Assembly (NCBI GenBank): GCA_035048495.1
Contig: CM068540.1
Location: 7,858,829-7,922,828, forward strand
Length of the DNA: 64,000 bases
Direction: 5' to 3'
DNA from: Euptelea pleiosperma
Taxonomy: Eukaryota > Streptophyta > Magnoliopsida > Ranunculales > Eupteleaceae
Made by a program: the position numbers and the translations under genes
In this document: piece after piece, positions 56,105 through 64,000 of the stretch
Layout: each line of letters starts with the position of its first letter
Numbering within the stretch: position 1 is the stretch's first letter
The notes under the pieces: generated by a model
Databases searched by the model: none
What the model was told of the DNA's origin: nothing
Seen by the model: the letters and a program-made list of their open reading frames with translations, nothing else

Positions 56105-57247
56105 TGCATTGTAAATTATGAGGACATCTAACCAATACTCCCAAAAGCCGCGATTGATTGGGGCGTGAGATTAAATTCCTTTATCTCATAGCCCAAATCT
56201 AGGCCCTCAGTCGAACCCTCCTTCATAGGTCCCATTGCACACGGGCCATCCCACCCCAAGTGTGCCCCATTTACGCAAGCTACCCCCACTCGAGCTCGGT
56301 ATGAAAATGCCCATACATTAGTAAACGTAATTGCAATTCATTAAGACAATCAACATTAGCAAGCGCTTAAGCACATCATATTGAAGTTGTTGTTGCTCCC
56401 ATACAAGTCTGGTGCTAACTAATACGCTCAACTAGTACTCATGGACCAATTGTGGCACTTAGACTCGTAAACAAATTAGATGCACTATACTCCCAAATGT
56501 ATTTTCTCAAAGACTTTGCATATTGATTATAGTGCCATCATATAATCCTTGGAGCGTTGGAGGAAACGGAGAAAGCAAATGAAGCTTTATTTTCCCTTGC
56601 AAGCAGCATGTTCCAAAAAGAAAGCGAGCTAGTGATGATTTTGATAACCATTCGTTTCTCCAATGAAGTGTTGAGTAGAAGCAACACTTTACATCAATAT
56701 TTCCAAGAAAATGACGTCCATATCCATGCGCATTACCCGAAGGATGCACTTGTTGCGCAATAGAAATGGGTTGCAACTCATCTTCATCATAAATATATTC
56801 ATTGTCTTGAATGTAAATATTTTCTTCGGTAAAATGTTATAGAACATGTGTTATATATATGATTAGAAGTTAAAAGATAATTTAACTTATTTTAAGGTGA
56901 CGGGGAGAGAAATAAAAGTTGTGATACGGCGCATAGAGATAGAGACTTACTACATAAGCTTTCTTCACTTTTGGTTCCCCCGGAAAATCTCCCAAATGAG
57001 TGGACGCTAGTAAAGACGACAACACGATACAATGTTCAATAAGATTTATTTGAATTGGTGCGATTGATGTGATCTCATTGACTTCGACCGTACTGACAGT
57101 GTTTTGTAGAATTGATTAGTTAATTTGGTCAATAGGAAGAATTTATTCTTTAGGTAGACAAAAAAATGGGGGAGCAAGCAACTAATCCCAAAGATAAAAC
57201 AAATTAGATAAACCATAACCTACAAAGGTCCATGTTCAATTCCTTTT

Positions 57248-58078
57248 TTATGATGAACGTTTAAAGGACCTTTTTTGTAAAATGTTTAGGAAAAAACTCA
57301 ATAGTATAAAACACATGATGTGGTACGGCGCATAGAAATAGAAGCTTACTGTGGGCTTTCTTCGCAAGGGTTCCCCTTGAGATTCTCCCAATTGAGTGGG
57401 CGCTTGTATAGACGTTGACGCAACAGAGACGATCGATGTGAGCTCGCCAACTTCAACAGCAAGAATTTCTTCTTCCATGTTTTGTGAACGTAAGGGAAAC
57501 TCGTGTCGCACTGAAATATTTTCTCCAAGGGTTCGCGTCATAATATCAATAGGAAGTGGAGTAGTTTCCGCTTGACAGATGTCCATTTGATTTGATCTTT
57601 CTGGAATTATCCCTGTTGTTGGCGATTGCGAGACATACTGCGTAAGCTTTATTCGCTTTGGTTCCCCCTGAGATTCTCCCAATTGAATTGGCGTTGCCAT
57701 AGACGACGATACGACCTTTTCTCTTTCTCTTCGAGCCCGTTGCGATATTTTCCGTCTATTGGAATAGGTGGTTATCACATTTGGGCTGTTTGGTTCCCCC
57801 TGAGATTCTCCCAATTGAATTGGCGTTGCCGTAGACGACGATACAACCCTTTCTCTTTCTCTTCGAGCCCGTTGTGATATTTTACGTCTATTGGGATAGG
57901 TGGTTATCACGTATGGGTTGTTTGCATCCATTTTCTCTCTTTCTTTTTCTCTTCTCATACGTTGCGATAACGTACGTTGTGATATCCCTTGCTTACCCAA
58001 CATGCGTACTTCAGAAGCCGTGTTATCTTGCCCGCCCGACAGGCCTACTTCAGTTGATTTATTTGTCTTTATGTTCAA
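57248..58078 (-). CDS. Helitron-associated N-terminal protein with duplicated 44-residue block
   Basis: 276 residues, the longest open frame in the window. Residues 54-97 and 98-141 are near-identical copies (VITTY, NRRKISQRARRERE, TPIQLGESQGEP); residues 228-237 repeat the LGESQGEP end a third time. Very basic Arg-Arg-x-Arg helices suggest nucleic-acid binding (inference). The repeat also recurs as DNA at about 56930-57040 outside the ORF. The C-terminal 30 residues are hydrophobic and probably read-through intron. Seen in Helitron N-termini as I recall the family; function unknown. Confidence 0.5.
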   Translation of the reverse strand: MNIKTNKSTEVGLSGGQDNTASEVRMLGKQGISQRTLSQRMRREKEREKMDANNPYVITTYPNRRKISQRARRERERVVSSSTATPIQLGESQGEPNSPNVITTYSNRRKISQRARREREKVVSSSMATPIQLGESQGEPKRIKLTQYVSQSPTTGIIPERSNQMDICQAETTPLPIDIMTRTLGENISVRHEFPLRSQNMEEEILAVEVGELTSIVSVASTSIQAPTQLGESQGEPLRRKPTVSFYFYAPYHIMCFILLSFFLNILQKRSFKRSS

Positions 58079-58334
58079 ATTAAAAGAATATCAGATCTTT
58101 ATATTCAATTAATAGAATATGAGATGAAGAGCACTCTTGAATGACTAAATTAAAAAGAAATAGAGTATACAAAATGGCAACATAAGCATAAATTAGAAGT
58201 GAATGACATTAGTATTTTGAGTGTAAAATACTATAATTTGTAAGCATATGATATCTAGACCATTCACCATACTTTATTTGGTATATCTAAATGAATGAGA
58301 TAGATCTATAAGTTACTTTGATCATGTTGAGACC

Positions 58335-58565
58335 TCTAGCAAGTAACATGTCCTACTAATACTATGACCTGTAAGCATATGATATTAGAATTTTTCATAA
58401 TTTTTAGACAATTGTTGAAAGTAAAAGTGTTTTGTTATTCTAGCAAGTAACACGTCTTAATAATACTATGACCTATAAGCATACGATATTAGAATTTGTC
58501 ATGGTTTTTAAACAATTGTTGAAAAAAAAAGTGTTTTGTTACTCAAGCAAGTAATATGTCATACT
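58335..58565 (+). repeat. Two-copy ~105-bp tandem repeat
   Basis: Units share AGCAAGTAAC, TACTATGACCTGTAAGCATA, GATATTAGAATTT and AAGTGTTTTGTTA. Sequence from 58080 to 58335 holds nothing else. Confidence 0.7.
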
Positions 58566-58589
58566 AAAAGAATAATAACAAAAACACCC

Positions 58590-60600
58590 AAGTTCGTGGG
58601 TTTAGTTCCATCATTGCCCTATCACGGAATGCATTAAAAATGGGGAATTTCAATGGACTAACTCTACTGCGAAGGCATTTGAGATGATAAAATCAAGAAT
58701 GGTTGAAGCCCTAATTAAGCGGCTACCTGACTTTCAAAAGTCTTTGAGGTCGCTTATGATGCATCTAGAATTGGTATGGGTGGAGTTCTGAGTCAGGAAG
58801 AACATCACATTGCTTACTTTAGTAAGAAATTAAATGATGCCAAGCAAAAATACTCTACCTATGACGAGTTTTATGTGATAGTCCAAGCTTTAAGGCATTC
58901 GAGACATTACCTACTGCCGTTAGAATTCGTCTTGTTATCTGACCATGAGGCACTTAAGTATCGTAGCTCTCAAAAGAAACTAAACCCAAGACACGCGAAA
59001 CAGGTGGAATTTCTTTAGGGGTATACTTTCGTGCTCAAACATGAAGCTAGAGTCGAGAACAAACTAGCAAATGCCTTGAGTCGTAGTATCGCACTGTTAC
59101 AGGATGACTACCCTACCTGCCCAGACTTTGGGAGTTGTGCACTTCTCTTCTGAGCAATCAGTTGAGGAGTAACAAAGGGTTTGCCCTACAAAATGGATTC
59201 ATGTTCAAGGGCAACAAACTCTGTATATCCCGCACGTCCTTGTGAGATTTCCTTGTTTGGGAGCTTCAAGCTGGAGGAGTATTCGGCCACTTTGGGCGCG
59301 ATAAAACCATTCCCTCGTTGAGGATTGATTCTATTGGCCCAGTCTAAAGGAAAACGTTGCCAAAATTATAGGGCAATAGAACATGTCAATTGGCAAAAGC
59401 ACAGAAAGCAAAATACACGATTGTATACCCCATTGTCAGTGCCACATTCACCGTGGCAAGACATTAGTATAGATTTCGTGCTTGGGCTGCCAAAGACTAT
59501 TAGCTCAATTCCATTTTTATGTTGGTAGACCGTTTTTCTAAGTGGCCCACTTTCTCCCTTGTTCTAAAACTTCTGATGCCTCTAGGATAGCCAAGATTTT
59601 CTTCAAAGATGTAGTTCATCAACTTCATCTACATGGGTTTCCTGAAATCAAAGTATCTAACATGGATGTGAAAATCATGAGTTATTTTTGGAAGACACTG
59701 TGGCACATGATGGGCACTAGGCTTCAGTTCTCGTATCCTTACCACCCCCAGATGGATGGTCAAACCAAAGTGGTTAATCGGAACTTAGGTCATTTGTTGA
59801 GATGTCTTGTGGGTGATCATATCAAGTCATGGGAATCCATATTATCTGTAGTTGAGTTTGCATACAATAGTTCAGTCAATAGGACGACTAGCATGAGTCC
59901 ATTTGAAGTCATTAATGGGTACAAACCTAGGAAGCCTATAGATCTCACATGTTAGTCACACATAGGCCGTCAGAGTCTGCCAACACATTTGCATGTCACA
60001 ATCATGAGTTGCATGCTGAGATGATACGATTTATTGTGCAATGAAAAGTATAAAATATCTGCTAACTCGCACCGTAGGTGTAAAGAATTTCTAACAGGTG
60101 ATTATGTGATGGTTCGGATGAGGCCTGAGCGATTTCCATCTAGAGTCGTAAAAAAATTACAAGCTCGCAGTGCAGGACCCTTCAAGATATTGAAACAAGT
60201 GGGTTCCAATGTATATGTTTTGGATCTACCACTGAATATCGGCATCAAATCAACATTTAATGTGGAGGATCTTGTTCCTGCCCAAGACCCATCAACCTTG
60301 GCGAACTGCCTTTCTCCTTACCTATGGTATTCGCCCAATCAGCCCCCACAGCCTTGACCTTCTCCACTGCCTATACATGAAAGAAGGGAAGAGGTTAAAG
60401 ATATATTGGACGAGCAAGTGGTTTCCAAAAGTACCTTGTCAAGTGCAAGAACCGACAAGAATTTAACAGAGAGATTTGTAGCAGCTCAACCTCAACATTT
60501 TGGAGCAGTATCGCAGTTTTATTTCGCCAGAGGCAAAATCTTCTTACACGGGAAAAGTTGATGACATCAGGACGTCACACCCTAGAGTCTAACAGATGAG
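58590..60600 (+). mobile_element. Ty3/gypsy chromovirus, 3' half of pol
   Basis: Starts inside the RT-RNase H connection (GEFQWTNSTAKAFE, about 58640). RNase H: GGVLSQEEHHIAYFSKKLND (58776-59018). Integrase: [15 protein letters not shown] (about 59455), KIFFKDVVHQLHLHGFPE, YHPQMDGQTKVVNR and NSSVNRTTSMSPFE (59542-59955). Then RPERFPSRVVKKLQARSAGP and STFNVEDLV (60115-60270). A frameshifted chromodomain follows (EEVKDILDEQVVSK, ILEQYRSFISPEA, 60385-60540). Gag, protease and RT core are absent. Confidence 0.82.
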
Positions 60601-61095
60601 GAGGAAAACTGGACCCATTCCTTTGTCATTGTACTTCGATGACTTTTATGTGGGCCTAATTCGAGTTCTCCATGATCATGGGAGCAGAAGATCCCACATG
60701 CATGGCATCTTGAAGTCTCCACATTGGAAAGATTCATGTGGACTACAGTTGAGGAGTTATCTGATAATTTTATTTCCTTTATATAGTTAGTTTCTATTTT
60801 CTTAGTTGTTTGGATGTCTAAGCAAATAGCCAAAAGTTATGTGGCTCATTGTAATTTTTGCTTTGTTGTTTAAGAGGCTATATTTTTTAAGCCATTGGAT
60901 CTTATTAGTTTATTTGGATGATCTAGATTAGATTAGGTTTTTAATACTCCTATAAAAGTTATCATTCATGTAATTTCATTACGAACAAAGAAATTGAAAA
61001 GTTCACTTTTCTGATTCTCTTCTTCTTTCTCCTCTCTGATTCTGTTCTCTATCTGTTATTTATATTTGGTCAGTTTCTAACCTAGAAAACCTAGC
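60561..61095 (+). repeat. Probable 3' LTR of the gypsy element
   Basis: Begins TGATGACATCAGGACGTCAC right after the pol end, contains TATA-like CCTATAAAAG (about 60950) and a T/C-rich R region. No second LTR to compare, so the ends are approximate. 61096-61260 holds nothing recognised. Confidence 0.45.
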
Positions 61096-61265
61096 CGTAC
61101 ACCCCAAACCCTAATGTTAGTTCTCTCCACCACTCAGGCCCAAACCCTAGCCGTACCCCTTTCCCCTATACCTACCCATGCTGCACCCCTCCCCTACCCT
61201 ATAGAGCCCTTCAACTCTGACCCCCGTCCCTACTAGTGCCTGCGGCACCCTTTGGGAGGTGTTCT

Positions 61266-61990
61266 TGATGCAGGACGAGAGATCGTTCTACGATCGGATA
61301 GAATTTAGTAGAATCACTCCACTGAATTTTGAAGGAATCGCTCCTTCAAGAAGAATCACCCTTCCCTCCCAGGCGTTTCACCCAAAAATTTTGAAATCAC
61401 TCCAAAAAGAAAATCTCTTTATTCATTATTTCCCAAAATCAAAGATTACAAACCTATTTATAAAATTCTAAAATCCTAACTTTCCTAATTCTCCTAAAAC
61501 TCTACTTATAAAAATAAGCAAACTTCCTAATCTAATTTTAGAAACTAATAGAAATTTCTAACCAAGTTAAACAATCGTAGTTAACTTCTTAAAAAAGAAA
61601 TTCCTAATTAAAATAGAACGAATCTTAAGCTAATCTTACGAGGTCTGCATGCTCTGGCTCTCTTCTCTGATCTGATGTAGTTGCGGACTATCAAGTAGAA
61701 TGCTCCCCCCTCCTGGTTGAAAAGAATTTAACCTCGAATTCGGATGTAGACAAATTGATCTGGGCCTTTAGATAGTTAAGAATCACTCCCTTGGCTTTCA
61801 CACCAAACCCATTTCACAGGAGCAGTATCAAAAGTTCTTCCATCAATCATCATCTTCGAAATACTTGGAGTAGTTATTGATCTTCGGCAGAAGAATCACT
61901 CTTCCCTGAAAGGCATCTCACCACACAACTTTTTTGGAAATCACTTCTAAACAAAAAACGAATTTCTCCGTACTTTTCCAAATATACTTT
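61266..61990 (-). mobile_element. Gypsy-like 3' end plus LTR, copy 1
   Basis: Minus strand: pol tail with LSTSEFEVKFF near 61740, then LTR GGGAGCATTCTACTTGATAG, TATA region TTTATAAATAGG (about 61455) and GTAATCTTTGATTTTGGG. About 85-90% similar by eye to 62236-62945. Confidence 0.55.
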
Positions 61991-62007
61991 GACTTGCATG
62001 GTTGCAC

Positions 62008-62040
62008 CTCTTTTCTTTTCTTTTCTTTTCTTTTCTTTTT
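62008..62040 (+). repeat. (TTTTC)n microsatellite
   Basis: Six TTTTC units. Followed at 62090-62165 by short GAACAGTACCGTGA / GAACAATACCC repeats. Confidence 0.85.
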
Positions 62041-62235
62041 AGAAAACCTCCTTTTCTTCTTCTTTCATCTTCATCTTCTTCTTGTGGTATCCGCGAACAG
62101 TACCGTGACGGCGTGAACAATACCCGAGAACAGTACTGTGAAAAATACCCGTGAACAATAAACAATAAAAGATAGAAGAAAAGATCAAGAGGAAAGAAGA
62201 GATGGTAGGATTTTTCGAATCTAATGCCAAATTTT

Positions 62236-62945
62236 ATGCAGGACGAGGGACCGTTCTACGATCAGATAAGATTTCGGTAGAATCATTCCACCAAATTTTG
62301 AAGGAATCGCTCCTTCGGGAAGGTCCCTTGCATCTCACCCAGAAATTTTGTAATCACTCCAAAAAGTATATCTCTTTACTCATTATTTCCCAAAATCAAA
62401 GATTACAACCCTATTTATAAAATTATGAAATCTTAACTTTCCTAATTCTCCTAAAATTCTAATTATAAAAATAAGCGAACTTCCTAATTTAATTATAGAA
62501 ACTAATAGAAATTTATAACCAAGTTTAGCAATCATAATTAACTTCCTAAAAAAACATATCCTAAGCTAATCTTGCGGGGTCCGCATGCTCTAGCTCTCTT
62601 CATTGATCCGATGTAGATGCGGACTATCAAGTAGAATGCTCCCGCATCAAACCCTCTTAGTTGAAAAGAATTCGACATAGAACTCGGATGCGGACAAATT
62701 GATCTAGGCCTTTAGATAGTTAGAGATCACTCCCTTGGCTTTCATACCAAACCCCTTTCACAAGAGATGTATCAAAAGGTCTTCCGTCAATCATCAGCTT
62801 CGAAATACTTGGAGTAATTATTGATCTTTGGCAAAAAATCACTCTTCCTTGCAAGGCATCTCACCATGTAATTTTTTTGAAAATCACTTCCAAAAAACAA
62901 ACCAAATTTCTCCACTTTTCCAAATATATTTTAACTTGCACCTCT
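62236..62945 (-). mobile_element. Gypsy-like 3' end plus LTR, copy 2
   Basis: Second copy of 61266-61990, same orientation, including TGATGCGGGAGCATTCTACT (about 62650). Both copies include the pol tail, so they are not simply 5' and 3' LTRs of one element. Confidence 0.55.
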
Positions 62946-63070
62946 TTTCTTCGCACCCACATTCATGTCCAACATATCGTCGAGCCTCGGTAGAGGAAAC
63001 CGATACTTGATGCGGGCATCCTTACAGGAGGGAAAATTGATGCAGGCATCGTTCCACCCTACAAAATCTA
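62931..63070 (-). pseudogene. Gypsy RT N-terminal scrap
   Basis: The minus-strand stretch IKYRFPLPRLDDMLDMNVGA is the conserved start of gypsy reverse transcriptase fingers. It is joined directly to the 3' pol tail/LTR of copy 2, so the rest of RT, RNase H and integrase was deleted. Confidence 0.6.
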
Positions 63071-63359
63071 CTACAGCATAGGAAGAAGAACAAAGCCCGT
63101 GTGGCATTGTGGGTTGGTCACGAGCATTTCTGAAGACCCGTGTGTACATGTGACACATCACTAAAGACCCCATACTGGGAAGATGACCACATGGGAGAGG
63201 TTGAGAGCATTTCGGAGAGACACTTGACACACATGGATCAGCTAGAGAAGCTAGATGGAGTACACGTTGGAGCACTTCGGACTTGGGCCCATTCCCTTTA
63301 GGAGACGTCCACATTAGTTTGGTCAATAAGTGGGAAGCCCAAGCTAGTGGCAAATTTTG

Positions 63360-63640
63360 TAATTTCTTTTATTAGTTGTCATGTCTTTAGGTATTTTGTT
63401 TAAAACTCTTGTAGATCTCAACCCTCGACTTAATCCAAGGGTAGACATTAGATTAGGGTTTCTATAAAAGCCTTAAATACTTGTTAAACTCTTAAGGAAT
63501 TGGTTAAGTAATGAAGAAACAAAGATGCTTTTGATTATCTCCTTGCAATAGGTTTGGTACGAGGCCAAGGATCGATTTCTAACACATTCTCCACCTATGT
63601 TTCTCTATTTTTTTATCGTTTCTGATTTGATCTTCAATCT
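63360..63640 (+). repeat. Possible LTR fragment
   Basis: TTTCTATAAAAGCC (about 63460) with a following R-like region has the look of an LTR promoter. No partner or coding sequence nearby. Confidence 0.3.
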
Positions 63641-63679
63641 CCTTCAACCAAACTCTAAAGAAAATGTTGAGGGGACTAT

Positions 63680-63785
63680 GGTAGTGCCGAAATTTCGGTT
63701 TCGGTGAGTACCAAAATCCCCGAAATATAGCTTTCTACACCGAAATTCACCGAAATTTGGAAATTTTGATTGAAACTTTGGGCTA
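63680..63785. mobile_element. Part of a MITE with CCGAAATTTC repeats
   Basis: CCGAAATTTCGG, ACCGAAATTCACCGAAATTT and similar repeats resemble the motif-repeat interiors of the hAT MITEs here. Ends not located; 63786-64000 is unassigned. Confidence 0.4.
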
Positions 63786-64000
63786 GTTTTCATAGTCCTA
63801 CATCAACCGTAGGCACGGGTAAAAACTAGTTTTAGGAAATGATAAAACAGGTAAGAAAACACACTCATAACTCATCATACTAAAATGAACAACCATTTGG
63901 ATTTTGGAGTAAGATAATACAAGATTAATTGTGCTTGATACATGCTAACGCAGGTACCTAAGACTCTAAAAGCCAAAAATAGGTGGACTTACAAGTTTAA

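Larger units (their letters stand above)
55470..58080 (-). mobile_element. Helitron relic (N-terminal ORF and PIF1-like helicase)
   Basis: Minus strand. A 276-residue ORF (58078-57248) is followed by GKIKLHLLSPFPPTLQGLYD (about 56590), typical of plant Helitron proteins. The helicase part (56104-55748) has Walker [26 protein letters not shown] and ASLLLDGGR; the downstream motifs (FGG..F, about 55730) are frameshifted. Rep-domain and terminal hairpin not found. Lies upstream of the LIN37-like promoter. Confidence 0.72.

Noticed and set aside
53670..58080. A divergently transcribed host gene upstream of the LIN37-like promoter
   Set aside because: Only repeat units, unassigned frames and a Helitron relic were found; no plus-strand exon series could be built.
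1..64000. CRISPR arrays, bacterial operons, ribosome-binding sites or rRNA
   Set aside because: No regularly spaced identical repeats with unique spacers, no dense coding, and no rRNA-like sequence; repeats present are plant transposons and minisatellites.

Overview
This is nuclear DNA of a flowering plant: AT-rich, intron-bearing, and packed with plant-type transposons (Mutator- and hAT-type MITEs, Ty1/copia, Ty3/gypsy chromovirus, RTE- and L1-type LINEs, SINEs and a Helitron relic). Nothing bacterial, organellar or viral was seen. The sequence does not settle the species. The giant TE-filled introns suggest a large-genome, possibly woody, lineage, but that is only an inference.

The one host gene I can support is on the minus strand and spans about 34 kb (exons between 53351 and 19633). 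It encodes a LIN37-like protein, a MuvB/DREAM cell-cycle complex subunit. Seven short exons (CDS 576 bp, 191 residues) were joined by matching splice sites and phase. Exon 4 carries the LCRSW ('CRAW'-type) motif, exon 5 an acidic linker, and exons 6-7 a basic C-terminal helix. A TATA-like box lies at 53512-53522. Introns 3, 4, 5 and 6 are about 14.0, 4.3, 6.6 and 7.6 kb.

Region by region. (1) 1-19,000: a MITE field downstream of the gene. The main family is Mutator-like, with long inverted arms and 9-bp target duplications. Into it are nested hAT MITEs (8-bp duplications), short Mutator-like MITEs, foldback elements and two SINEs; a truncated RTE LINE lies at 17,755-18,850. (2) 19,000-27,356: 3' end of the gene and intron 6, with a hAT derivative, a copia relic and a tandemly repeated block. 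(3) 27,437-34,045: intron 5, with two hAT elements with perfect 8-bp duplications and a nearly complete RTE LINE interrupted by a solo LTR and a Harbinger-type MITE. (4) 34,160-38,482: intron 4, with a LINE scrap, a minisatellite and small tandem repeats. (5) 38,561-52,606: intron 3, holding a hAT transposase element inside a copia element inside an L1-type LINE. (6) 52,607-53,520: exons 1-3 and promoter. (7) 53,670-64,000: upstream flank, with tandem primer-binding-site repeats, a Helitron relic with a 276-residue ORF, a truncated gypsy chromovirus and a duplicated gypsy 3' end.

The history reads as serial insertion into introns whose exons stayed intact. Several insertions can be dated relative to each other by nesting or checked against paralogous empty sites inside this window.
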